From an uncultured Bacilli bacterium (GTDB lineage: Bacteria > Bacillota_I > Bacilli_A > RF39 > UBA660), in contig CALVYD010000001.1 in the NCBI GenBank assembly GCA_944371995.1, forward strand, positions 39,254 to 103,253: a DNA stretch of 64,000 nucleotides, in the 5' to 3' direction. Positions 43,933 through 53,314 of this stretch are shown piece after piece. A program made the translations under genes and the position numbers. Position 1 is the first letter of the stretch, and each line of letters begins with the position of its first letter. The notes under the pieces were generated by a model. It was not told the origin of the DNA, ran no database searches, and worked only from the letters and a program-made list of their open reading frames with translations.

Positions 43933-44843
43933 TATTCAGCACCTACATTCTCATTATAATATTTTTCTCCCTTTAATAAGAAAATAGTATTAACGATTAG
44001 CACACCATGTAATAGTACTTTAATATACCAACGCTCTAACAATATTAAATAAGTCTCTCTACCTAATAGATATTGAACTAACATAACCATTAAGTAAAGC
44101 ATGATACCAAATTGTAAAAATGATTTATGAAAAGAAGCACGCTCTATACGGTCACGATAAACACTTTCAACCAGCATATCGATATCAAGTTGCATATTAT
44201 CTAAAGATTCCATTGAGTTTCTAGCACCTTCTTTAGTAATTTGTAAAAACAACTGATGCATATTTTTTACAATATAATAGGGATATAATCCACTCATATA
44301 TGCTAATGCTTCATCAATACTACCATTTTGATAGGCAAGTTGTATCATATGATCAACATCACTTTTAACAGGATCTTCCAAAATTCCAGAATTACGAACA
44401 CCTTCTAATGCTTTAACAAAAGACTGTGTTGTTGCAAATTCCATAATAGTATTAGAAGTATAAACTTGAATTTGCTCAAAGATAAATTCACTATAAATAC
44501 GTTTACATCTTAAATAGGATAAATAAGGTATAAACATAATGACAACAATAATATAAACTAAGGAAATAAATAAGTTATAAAAATATAAATAACTAACAAC
44601 ACCAGTAAATGATGCCATAACTATAACCTGTATCATATATTGTCTAGCTGTATATTCCTGGCCTAATTCTTTTGTCTTCTCACGAACTACTTTAAAGGAA
44701 TAAGGAGCAAATTTATCATAAACACCTTGTACTTGACCAGTTATAAATTTACCAATATTTTGTCCTTTATAATTACGGTATAAAAATATTAATAATACAA
44801 GTACAAGTAGAAATATTAATTCTTCTAAATACATAAACTTCAC
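43932..44843 (-). CDS. TadB-type pilus membrane protein
   Basis: A 303-residue T2SSF protein: N-terminal helix (3-22), two helices at about 75-110, a cytosolic T2SSF domain (SNTIMEFATTQSFVKALEGVRNSGIL, LFLQITKEGARNSMESLDNMQLDID) and two C-terminal helices. Works with TadC and TadA in the membrane platform. Six bases separate it from tadA. Confidence 0.85.
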   Translation of the reverse strand: MKFMYLEELIFLLVLVLLIFLYRNYKGQNIGKFITGQVQGVYDKFAPYSFKVVREKTKELGQEYTARQYMIQVIVMASFTGVVSYLYFYNLFISLVYIIVVIMFIPYLSYLRCKRIYSEFIFEQIQVYTSNTIMEFATTQSFVKALEGVRNSGILEDPVKSDVDHMIQLAYQNGSIDEALAYMSGLYPYYIVKNMHQLFLQITKEGARNSMESLDNMQLDIDMLVESVYRDRIERASFHKSFLQFGIMLYLMVMLVQYLLGRETYLILLERWYIKVLLHGVLIVNTIFLLKGEKYYNENVGAE

Positions 44844-44849
44844 TCCTCT

Positions 44850-46481
44850 CTATTCCAAATTATCTAATGAAGAAAAATCTACGGTGGAAGGTAACTCTAC
44901 TGCTTGATTAGTAGCAATAACTTGATCACTAGCTGTCTTTTCTATTGGAAGAGAATTCTCATCAGTACTAGTAACAGTAGGATTAACTTCCGATGATACT
45001 TGATCATCCGTCATTATATTTTGACTAGTATTATCAACCGACGGAACTTCTAAAGTAACGCTTGGAGAAACATCGGGAGCAGGAGTTGGAATAACAACTT
45101 CAACATCTTCTGTAGGTAAACTAACAGAATTATTGTTATTAACATCTACATTGTCGGTAACGATTGCAACTTCATCAGCAGAAATAGGTAAACTAACAGA
45201 ACCCTGCCCTTCTCCCGTATCATCATTATGGTCTTGAGTAAGAGTAACATCAACATCATTCGAAGTATTAGAAACATCATCAGTAGTAGCTAAAGATATA
45301 TCATTAGAATTATCTATAACCTCTGAAGTATTAGTAGCATTATCACCATTAGCATCACTATTATCATGTCGATAACTTTCCATATACTCTTCTCTTCCAA
45401 GATCATCCTTAAATGGTAAATCATCACTTAAATGTCCCGTAATAGCAGAAATATCAATATTTTGATTTTCTAAGTACTCAATTAAATGTGGACTAGGTTT
45501 ACGCATAACAGGTTCCTGACCAAATAACTTTTGATAAAGAATCCTACATTGCGGTTTATTATCCTCATCAACATAAAACTCACAAACCTCATCCACCTCA
45601 CGATGAAATTTTCCTTTTTCTTTACTATAGTATGCCTTAATATGTACACCAATTTGAATATATCTATAAATTGTATTCAGGAATTGATTAACATCCAAAT
45701 CTGTCTCCATCAAACTATACATACGATAAGGGATAGCTGAAGCCTTATCAGCATGAATAGTAGATAAGATATTGTGTCCTGAAGAAATAGAGTTACGCAC
45801 TGCAGAAACAGCTTCTGCACTACGAACCTCGGATAGTAATATCCACTTTGGATTCTGACGCATACAAGTAACTAAAACATCAGTATAACTAGCAACATTA
45901 TTCGTCTTCATCGCAACAATATCACGTTGTGGAAAGATACGATCCAAGTGTAACTCCAAAGTATCCTCAATCGTAATAATTTTCTCATCTGTACGAGTAT
46001 GACTAGCAAGATACTTAACAAACTCCGTCTTACCAGAACCAGTCTCTCCACAAACGATAATGTTACAATGTCCTTCAACACACTTAATCAAAATATCATG
46101 AATATCCTGAGTAAAGTAATCATCCTTCAATAATTTTTCTTTTTCTAATCGTATCTTAGCTGGCGTCTTACGAATAACCATTGCTATTCCATTTGTTGCA
46201 ATAGATGGATGTACAAAGTTCAAACGTAATTCAGCAGACTCAGCATCCAAAAATGGTTTAGCATTATTAAATGTTGTTCCCATGACATTCGAACACTGAA
46301 AAGCAAGTTTTTCAACAAATTCAGGTGTAAGTCCTTGAACCTCAACTCTCAAAGATCCTTGAGTTAGCGAACGAACCCAAATCTGACCATTATTATCAAA
46401 AGAAATATCTGTAATATCATCATTATCTAGTAAAGGACGTAATGGTCCAAAATCCAGTTTATCAAAAATATTCTCGTTCAT
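44850..46481 (-). CDS. TadA/CpaF-type secretion ATPase with long acidic tail
   Basis: A 543-residue ATPase. Residues 1-330 are the GspE/VirB11-type CpaF core: NGIAMVIRKTPAKIRL, Walker A GETGSGKT at 145-152, an ITIEDTLELHL Asp box and LLSEVRSAEAVSAVRNSISSGH as Walker B and His box. The last 190 residues are a Ser/Thr/Asp/Val-rich acidic tail with no known domain, unusual for a CpaF protein. Start at ATG 46481, with AAGGAG eight bases upstream; the frame from 46490 begins at a GTG too close to that site. Confidence 0.93.
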   Translation of the reverse strand: MNENIFDKLDFGPLRPLLDNDDITDISFDNNGQIWVRSLTQGSLRVEVQGLTPEFVEKLAFQCSNVMGTTFNNAKPFLDAESAELRLNFVHPSIATNGIAMVIRKTPAKIRLEKEKLLKDDYFTQDIHDILIKCVEGHCNIIVCGETGSGKTEFVKYLASHTRTDEKIITIEDTLELHLDRIFPQRDIVAMKTNNVASYTDVLVTCMRQNPKWILLSEVRSAEAVSAVRNSISSGHNILSTIHADKASAIPYRMYSLMETDLDVNQFLNTIYRYIQIGVHIKAYYSKEKGKFHREVDEVCEFYVDEDNKPQCRILYQKLFGQEPVMRKPSPHLIEYLENQNIDISAITGHLSDDLPFKDDLGREEYMESYRHDNSDANGDNATNTSEVIDNSNDISLATTDDVSNTSNDVDVTLTQDHNDDTGEGQGSVSLPISADEVAIVTDNVDVNNNNSVSLPTEDVEVVIPTPAPDVSPSVTLEVPSVDNTSQNIMTDDQVSSEVNPTVTSTDENSLPIEKTASDQVIATNQAVELPSTVDFSSLDNLE

Positions 46482-46513
46482 ATGACCCACTCCTTTTTAT
46501 TCCATACTAGCTA

Positions 46514-47317
46514 TTACATACCTTCATCCCAATATGTAACTGTATTAATCCAATCACGTAAAGTAGAACTACTGATTTCCAAATCTCCAGGTTCATCTTT
46601 TAAACTTTCATTTGTAGGAACTGGAACAAGTTCAGAATCATAAGTTTGTAAATAACTAGCTTTCTTTAATAAAAGATAATGTTCTTCTGGTACTGCAAAG
46701 ACTATCATTGCAGGAGTTCTTTGTTCGTCTAAGTTTGTAAATACAGCTTGTCCAGAAGAATCTTTAACTGCTAATACTTTAACATTCTCGATAAGCTTAC
46801 CATACATAATCTCATCATTAGTAGCAGTTTGTCCTTCAGCTACTTTATGAACTGCCTTCAAATAAATATCGATATAGTTACCAGGGTAAATTGAGTTACC
46901 ATAAGTACTTTCAATATTAACAGGCATATTATATAAAACATAACCTTTTGGATAATCCAAAATAATATTAGCAGGTAATTGTTCTTTTTCAACTACTTGT
47001 CGAGTAAAGAATAAACTACCTTCAGGTATCAAAGTATCAGCATTAGAATATTTATCAATAACCTCTGCTTGATTAGTAATAACACCATCCTGGATCATAG
47101 AAGGAGGAACTTGCATAGTTCCTACCATATCTTCAGTAATTTGTGTTCCAGGATTAATTTGTTCCTTAGCATAAGGAACACTAATAGGGTTAACAGCAGC
47201 ATTAACACGCATTGAATATGCTACATATAATACCACTACAGCAACGATAGCACCTACAACTGTAACAGTATTTTTATTAGATAAGAATTTTTTTATTCCG
47301 TTACTAAAATTTCCCAC
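46514..47317 (-). CDS. CpaB/RcpC-like SAF-domain protein
   Basis: About 267 residues: cytosolic head, one transmembrane helix (18-36), then an SAF/CpaB region with VPYAKEQINPGTQITEDMV and IPEGSLFFTRQV, and a second beta-rich part (YGNSIYPGNYIDIYLKAV). CpaB/RcpC proteins stabilise or glycan-tether the Tad pilus outside the membrane. Start taken as GTG 47317, eight bases behind AAGGAG; the frame from 47335 would start inside that site. Confidence 0.85.
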   Translation of the reverse strand: MGNFSNGIKKFLSNKNTVTVVGAIVAVVVLYVAYSMRVNAAVNPISVPYAKEQINPGTQITEDMVGTMQVPPSMIQDGVITNQAEVIDKYSNADTLIPEGSLFFTRQVVEKEQLPANIILDYPKGYVLYNMPVNIESTYGNSIYPGNYIDIYLKAVHKVAEGQTATNDEIMYGKLIENVKVLAVKDSSGQAVFTNLDEQRTPAMIVFAVPEEHYLLLKKASYLQTYDSELVPVPTNESLKDEPGDLEISSSTLRDWINTVTYWDEGM

Positions 47318-47338
47318 TTTATCCTCTCCTTCCACTTT

Positions 47339-47800
47339 TTATTCAATTGCTTTTCCAAAGTCACTTTCTGGATCTTTAAGTTCATTAGTAACTAATGGAT
47401 CTGATTTATAAGTATTTTCTAAGATAGCATCTAATGTTGTTGACATCTCAAGATTATCCCCGTTAAAACTTAAAACAGTAGAAGAATCAACCTTAACACT
47501 AACTTTAGGAGGAACTTCATTTAAATCATAAAAGGCAACTTGATAGTTTCTAGTATTATCAACAGAATCAGCAAATCTACGAAGAAAACTTTCAACAAAT
47601 TTTTCTTTATCAACACGAAGCAATCCATTTTCACGATAATATTTAACATCAACAGCATCTATCATCGCAGCTTCTGCAGTTTCTTTCACCAGGTAGTAAT
47701 CTAACTCACTACCTGATGAATAGTTTGTAATAATATTTATCATTAAAAGTGTCGCTAAACTCAAGATGATAATACCAACAGTTAACATCGCTTTATTCAT
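47339..47800 (-). CDS. TadE/TadF-like pseudopilin
   Basis: A 153-residue protein with an N-terminal hydrophobic segment (5-27) and an extracytoplasmic domain rich in Asp and Glu (LDYYLVKETAEAAMIDAVDVKYYRENG). No Cys. The early alpha-helix plus globular head matches minor Tad pseudopilins. It stands between the CpaB-like and the large surface protein genes. Confidence 0.65.
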   Translation of the reverse strand: MNKAMLTVGIIILSLATLLMINIITNYSSGSELDYYLVKETAEAAMIDAVDVKYYRENGLLRVDKEKFVESFLRRFADSVDNTRNYQVAFYDLNEVPPKVSVKVDSSTVLSFNGDNLEMSTTLDAILENTYKSDPLVTNELKDPESDFGKAIE

Positions 47801-47806
47801 AAACTA

Positions 47807-50689
47807 TTATCCCTCCCTTTCGTTATTGACACCTGGAGTACCTCTAGTAATAATAGCATCACTAATTTCACTCCATAAATCACTATAGTAAACAGTAAGA
47901 CCATTCTTAGTTCTAAAGGTTCCATCAAAATCAGTATACTTTTTATTTCTATTAAATGAACGAATCTTAGATAATGTTTCAGTATCTAGAACAAACTTAT
48001 AATCTACATAAGTATCATCACTATAAATATTTTGTCTTGACTGAATATTATCAATCAAAGCTAATGGATCAATCTTATAATCAGGGTTCTTAGCATTTAA
48101 TGATGTCAAGATTGAAGTATCTTCAGAACTCATTCCTAAAGTCCAGTTATAACCAGGTTGACGTCCAACACCAGAAATAGTTGGAGTATTACTATCAGTA
48201 CTTTCTTCTGGCTCAGGGAATAAATCAGAAGTTTCTACAATTCTAAATGCATAATCATAAACCGTGGCAGTCGGATCACCAGGATCATCTGGATCGCCAG
48301 GGTCACCAGGATTTCCAGGATCACCCGGAGGATTACAGCATCCATTTGTATCAATATCACAAACTTCATTTCTAAGAGCATAGAAACATTCGAAATCAAA
48401 GTTCCATCCGAAGAATCCAAAATCAGTAGTAGATGCATGAATATTGTAATCTATATCATTAGAAATTCGATCAGCAGGATAACATTGATCACCTAATTCA
48501 CTCCATTCCCACCAAAGAGTATTAACACTCTTAGCATCACTTGGAATACAGAATTTATCTTCTTTTAGATGCCATGCATTATTACCAGTCTTATCAACAA
48601 AAGTAATATCACCTGACTTATTATTAATCCAAGTACCAGGGAATCCCCATTCTGCTTGATACCAGTTTCTTTCACTTGAACTTACATAACATCCATCATA
48701 ACCGTTATAATCTGCTCCATCACTTAAGAATATTTCAGTATGACCTGGACTAGCAGTTTCTTGACCTTGACCTAAACTTGGTAATTTTGATGGTTCACTA
48801 GAATTATAAGGGAATGAAATTGTCTCTTCTGTTTCAACTCCATTAACATCATGTGTATAATCAACACTAATTTCAAAATATGCAGTTTTAGTAGTACAAC
48901 TTGCAGATGCTTGACATAAAGAAATTGCTTGATTATATTTCTTTAAGTTTTCAACTGTATCTGCAGCAGCATCTTCTTCATTTAAATAATCATTCTCATC
49001 ACAGCCTGTCCAAACACAGTTATCATCACAAACAACACCATTTCCATAATCATGTTTCTTAAATCCATCATATACATTGTATCTACCATGATCTGCCTGA
49101 GTTTTAGTATCTTCAAAAACTTGATACCAGCGAGCATAACCGCTACCTACCCAGACGATGCTACCATTCTCCCATTGATAACGACCTTCATAACCAGGGA
49201 AAGTAGAGCTCCACATCTTTTGAGCAACATTATCTTCACCATAACGAATTGCTAAAGGATCGATTGCTGTATCCTCATCATCGCCATACGCTTCTTGATA
49301 ACATTTATTACTACAACTTGCAGAATATTTTCCACCATCACACTCTTGAATACATTGTTCAAACTCCTCATTTGGTCCACCTTGATGAGTAAGACCAGAA
49401 ATTTGATTACAAACAGGAACAGGAGTACAAATCTCTGGTGTAGTAGGTGCTGTAATACCAGAAGTATCAGTCTCACATACTACCCTACTAGTAACTTTTA
49501 CTTTATATTCAAAACAAAGACCTGCTTTTGAAGCAACTGGAGGTCCGTATTCAACAACAACAGACTCTTCACATACTCTATTACAAGAACCACCTGCAAC
49601 AGTCTCAGTAGCACCAGAAGTATTTTGACTAGTACCAGTATAATGATAATTATAAGTTACACTTTCTGAATCTTCTTCTCTGGCATAATAGTAATCCTTA
49701 TTGACATAGTAAGCATCACCAGTACTTCCAGTTGCTTTCTTTGTCCAATCACAAACTAATCCAAAACGAGAATCATCTAAACTACCATTAGAAACACGAC
49801 TAGAATAATCATGCCCTAAAGAAAGTGCTCTTTGTTTTGCATCGTTAAATGCAGCCATAAAGTCTTCTGACACTGGAGTATCAGCACCAGTAGCTTCTTT
49901 CTTTCTCCAAATATCAATAGAAGAATTAATCATAGAAGCAACCTGTGCTTCAGTATAGTTAAAATTAACTGCATCTGAATTAAAACAATAAGATAATAAT
50001 TGTTCATATTCTCTCTTTCCATTAGCACTTACAGCAGCATAGTTATAATTTTCAAACTTACTTTTATTTACTCCAGCACTAGACAAAACATCTTTATATG
50101 TTTCATAATCAGTACCATTTCTAAAAGCAGCACAGATACCATTATAGTTTTCATTAGTTTTCTTAGGAGTTTCTTGTTGAGCTTTTAATTGTAAAGTCAT
50201 ATCAAACTCATAAGTTCCTACTTTCTCACCTGCAGAATTAATTTCTGTAGCCTCATCATAAGAAAGACACTTATCATCAGTCTCAGCCAACACAAAGTGT
50301 AAAACTACATCCGCAGAAAAATTACCATAGTGAATAACCATAGGACTATTTGGAGATAAAATTCCAAGTGTCGTAGGATCTTCAACCAATAAACTTTGAT
50401 CACTAACAGCTGTAACTCTAAAGCTACCATTTTTTACAGTAATAGTAGCAGTTCTAGCATTTACATCAAAAGAAACTTTCGGACTATAATGACCATTCAT
50501 TTCTTCTGAAGATCCACAAGTTGCACCATCGGTAGTATTTTGAGTTGCCTCCCTACGTTGAATATCAGAAGAATCTGTATCAACAGAATCAGAAACAAAA
50601 CTCATGATTTCACGGAAACCAAAGAAAGCTACAAAGACTAATACAATAACCAACAAAGCCCTTTTTAAAATCTTTTTATGCTTTTCCAT
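47807..50689 (-). CDS. Large Cys-rich membrane-anchored surface protein
   Basis: About 960 residues. A transmembrane helix (about 9-28) is followed by a long extracellular region with over 40 Cys. There are WW- and Cys-rich blocks (LWWEWSELGDQCYPAD) and a short collagen-like run of GDP/GNP repeats near residue 825. No LPxTG-type sorting signal at the C-terminus. Likely the main exported adhesin or pilus-associated protein. Start set at ATG 50689; the longer frame to 50752 runs back through the sortase gene. It overlaps the sortase end by 14 bases. Confidence 0.75.
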   Translation of the reverse strand: MEKHKKILKRALLVIVLVFVAFFGFREIMSFVSDSVDTDSSDIQRREATQNTTDGATCGSSEEMNGHYSPKVSFDVNARTATITVKNGSFRVTAVSDQSLLVEDPTTLGILSPNSPMVIHYGNFSADVVLHFVLAETDDKCLSYDEATEINSAGEKVGTYEFDMTLQLKAQQETPKKTNENYNGICAAFRNGTDYETYKDVLSSAGVNKSKFENYNYAAVSANGKREYEQLLSYCFNSDAVNFNYTEAQVASMINSSIDIWRKKEATGADTPVSEDFMAAFNDAKQRALSLGHDYSSRVSNGSLDDSRFGLVCDWTKKATGSTGDAYYVNKDYYYAREEDSESVTYNYHYTGTSQNTSGATETVAGGSCNRVCEESVVVEYGPPVASKAGLCFEYKVKVTSRVVCETDTSGITAPTTPEICTPVPVCNQISGLTHQGGPNEEFEQCIQECDGGKYSASCSNKCYQEAYGDDEDTAIDPLAIRYGEDNVAQKMWSSTFPGYEGRYQWENGSIVWVGSGYARWYQVFEDTKTQADHGRYNVYDGFKKHDYGNGVVCDDNCVWTGCDENDYLNEEDAAADTVENLKKYNQAISLCQASASCTTKTAYFEISVDYTHDVNGVETEETISFPYNSSEPSKLPSLGQGQETASPGHTEIFLSDGADYNGYDGCYVSSSERNWYQAEWGFPGTWINNKSGDITFVDKTGNNAWHLKEDKFCIPSDAKSVNTLWWEWSELGDQCYPADRISNDIDYNIHASTTDFGFFGWNFDFECFYALRNEVCDIDTNGCCNPPGDPGNPGDPGDPDDPGDPTATVYDYAFRIVETSDLFPEPEESTDSNTPTISGVGRQPGYNWTLGMSSEDTSILTSLNAKNPDYKIDPLALIDNIQSRQNIYSDDTYVDYKFVLDTETLSKIRSFNRNKKYTDFDGTFRTKNGLTVYYSDLWSEISDAIITRGTPGVNNEREG

Positions 50690-51464
50690 TATTTTCCCCG
50701 CCTTCCATAATATCTTTAACTTCTTGATACTTTTCCGTTGCAGATACATCATAATTCAATTTTAACTCACCGCGACGTACCAATCTAGCATCCACTTTAA
50801 ACTCAATATCATTATAACGTCCATACATCCTAGTACAAGTAACTAAAGATAAAATTTTATCATTTTCATTAACATCTATATCAAACTTAAAGATACTATC
50901 TTCAAGTGATTGCTCAATATACTCATTCATCTCCTCAGATGTAAGATCTTCCCTAGTAAACTTAGGAATATTATCACGTTCAGTATAAGAAACTGAAAAT
51001 ATTTTATAAATATAATCTTGACCTTTAAAAGTATATTGAATATATTTATTATCTTTGACAAAATCCAAATAAGTAAAACTCATTAACTGTTCAAATCTTT
51101 GATGATTTTTATCAGCAACCAAAGGATTCTTAGAAAGATTCAAAATATTATGACCGCTAATAGTAACTTGATTTAATAACTCATCACTATTAACTTCATT
51201 CCAAACAAAATTATCTGTCTTACCACTAAAGTCATACCCGGGCGCATAAATAACTGGATAATCAATATCCGTACCTTGCACCCTAAGCCATCCTATCGTA
51301 GTATAATCATCAGTATCATTTTGTGCATATGTCTCAATTTTTTCTGTCCTAGCTTTTACTGGATAATAATCATAAAATAACAAGAAGAAAATTGCAACTA
51401 ATAAACATAAAAAAGAAAGAATTCCTAAAAATAGAAATAACTTCTTTTTTTTCATAATTAACAT
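50676..51464 (-). CDS. Class B-type sortase
   Basis: About 262 residues: an N-terminal transmembrane anchor (about 5-28), a beta-barrel with the catalytic His in TISGHNILN, the catalytic Cys in LVTCTRMYGRYND and the Arg in ARLVRRGE. The long insertion between His and Cys and the TxTC/YND order match class B sortases. It would join a surface protein to the wall or pilus. Start: several ATG/GTG options (51491, 51464, 51455); 51464 is chosen because it follows AGAGAAG. Confidence 0.88.
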   Translation of the reverse strand: MLIMKKKKLFLFLGILSFLCLLVAIFFLLFYDYYPVKARTEKIETYAQNDTDDYTTIGWLRVQGTDIDYPVIYAPGYDFSGKTDNFVWNEVNSDELLNQVTISGHNILNLSKNPLVADKNHQRFEQLMSFTYLDFVKDNKYIQYTFKGQDYIYKIFSVSYTERDNIPKFTREDLTSEEMNEYIEQSLEDSIFKFDIDVNENDKILSLVTCTRMYGRYNDIEFKVDARLVRRGELKLNYDVSATEKYQEVKDIMEGGENNGKA

Positions 51465-51495
51465 CTTACTTCTCTGCTTCACTGTCTTCACCCGC

Positions 51496-53304
51496 TTACT
51501 TCGTTATTGTATATGGATTATCCATTGTTCCTTGACCACGAACAATAACACAATCTTTATTTAAATATCCAACTGGACGTATTCCATACTCATCATAATC
51601 GTATAAGTCTCCATACATTACAACTCCAATATCAGAAACAACAGCTTTTGTATATTGTCTTCTAGAAGAATTAATTAACCAGTAAGACTTCATTGCTTTA
51701 TCATTATAATCAAAAGCACTAAACATTTCATACATATTAGGAGCAGATAGTTTTACTTTATATTTCTTAGTAGTACTCTCTTGTCCATATTTAATATCAT
51801 TTTTATAAATTGGTACTTCTATTTGTTTATTTACAAAATATTCTGTATCAATAAATTGACTTGCTTGATTCTTAATAAAGTACCCTACATTTCCACTCTG
51901 AGTAGGATTATATATTTTAGCAGTAGCATTAGTATCATAGAACGTTAACACTCTCTCACCATTATTATAAAGTGTTGTATTAGCAATTACTTTCGTAGTA
52001 CCATCACTATCTACATCAATAATTCTCCATAAAATACCAGAATAAGAAATATATTCACCAGTATAACGAGTATTAACTAAATCATTAGTTTTAGCATATT
52101 TGAAGTCTCCTATAGAGTAAGGATGATCTTTAGTACCATCACCATCTACTACCAAGGCATCACCTTTAATAGTAATAACAGGACGAACACCAAAATTATA
52201 ATCTTTACTAAAGCTCATATATTTAGACTCTGAATTATAGAATCGATTTCTAACAGTATAAGCTTCTGAATCATTTTTACTATTTCTCACCCAGGAAATA
52301 CTATCAGGGAATAAATAATTCTCTGTAATAGCTCCTACTTTATTAATATCACTAGCAGATAAAATAGAAACTTTTTTAGAATCTGTATAAGAACTACACT
52401 CAGTAATACTTCCTATACTTCCATCGTCAGCATCCATATTACAATATTTATTTTCAACAATATATTTTTTAGCATCTTTAGTTAAATGATCATAATAATA
52501 ATCTAACCATTCATCAATAGCAGAATAATTAACATTACTAATATCTTGTTCAGTAACAATTCTTACATTATCACCATCAAGTCCAATAATTCTAAATAAC
52601 ATACCAGAAAAATACATATAATTATTTGGATTAACTCCAGTATAAGTACCAGAATCATTAGTTTCTTTCTTAACTAAACTTTCCAATCTAGAAACAACAT
52701 TGACAGTTCTGATTTTCTTTGTTTCATTATCTAAACTATCTTTAATACTATAAATTACTTCATAAGTACCAGTAACATCAGTATTAACATCACTAGCATC
52801 AATGGTAACATCATCGACATTCATTTTTCCATCAGAGTTATCAACGACACTTTTAACTCCTAATTCTTCATATTTACTTCCTTGATCAATCGTAATAGAA
52901 TCATCACCATTTAAAGTAATTTCTGGTCCCTTATGATCAACAATAGAAGATATCACTCCACATTTTAAGTATGTATAATATTTATATTCCCCGTCTTCTT
53001 TTCTAACTTTCACCCAGCTCTCCGTAATAGAACAAGGCTTTTTAGAAAAAGGAACATAGAAATCTTCTTTTAAATAAGCTTGCGTAAACAAATCCTGAAC
53101 ACTAAGTGTCTTAACCCTAGTACCGGTTGGTAATTGACTAGAATTAATTTCAAAATATCTCTTAGCAGCATCTTCTACTTGATTTTCATACCCTTTAAAG
53201 GTAATTAAAGGATTTAATATTAAAAACCATATAAATAGTACTACCACAATAATAACAACCGCCAATTTAAGATACTTAGTCATCTTCTTCTTATCCATAG
53301 CCAT
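51496..53304 (-). CDS. Modular surface protein with DUF5011 Ig-like domain
   Basis: A 602-residue protein: transmembrane helix (12-30), a pilin-like stretch (VEDAAKRYFEINSSQLP) with a Cys pair, a DUF5011 Ig-like domain (about 130-205: GPEITLNGDDSITI, EELGVKSVVDNSDG) and two copies of a module with an FRIIGLD/WRIIDVD strand, an internal RPV strand and a closing GTxDxPY(S/T)I. The same module ends the 27960-29141 protein. Probably a minor pilin or adhesin. GAGGAG ribosome site. Confidence 0.75.
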   Translation of the reverse strand: MAMDKKKMTKYLKLAVVIIVVVLFIWFLILNPLITFKGYENQVEDAAKRYFEINSSQLPTGTRVKTLSVQDLFTQAYLKEDFYVPFSKKPCSITESWVKVRKEDGEYKYYTYLKCGVISSIVDHKGPEITLNGDDSITIDQGSKYEELGVKSVVDNSDGKMNVDDVTIDASDVNTDVTGTYEVIYSIKDSLDNETKKIRTVNVVSRLESLVKKETNDSGTYTGVNPNNYMYFSGMLFRIIGLDGDNVRIVTEQDISNVNYSAIDEWLDYYYDHLTKDAKKYIVENKYCNMDADDGSIGSITECSSYTDSKKVSILSASDINKVGAITENYLFPDSISWVRNSKNDSEAYTVRNRFYNSESKYMSFSKDYNFGVRPVITIKGDALVVDGDGTKDHPYSIGDFKYAKTNDLVNTRYTGEYISYSGILWRIIDVDSDGTTKVIANTTLYNNGERVLTFYDTNATAKIYNPTQSGNVGYFIKNQASQFIDTEYFVNKQIEVPIYKNDIKYGQESTTKKYKVKLSAPNMYEMFSAFDYNDKAMKSYWLINSSRRQYTKAVVSDIGVVMYGDLYDYDEYGIRPVGYLNKDCVIVRGQGTMDNPYTITK

Positions 53305-53314
53305 AGAACTCTCC

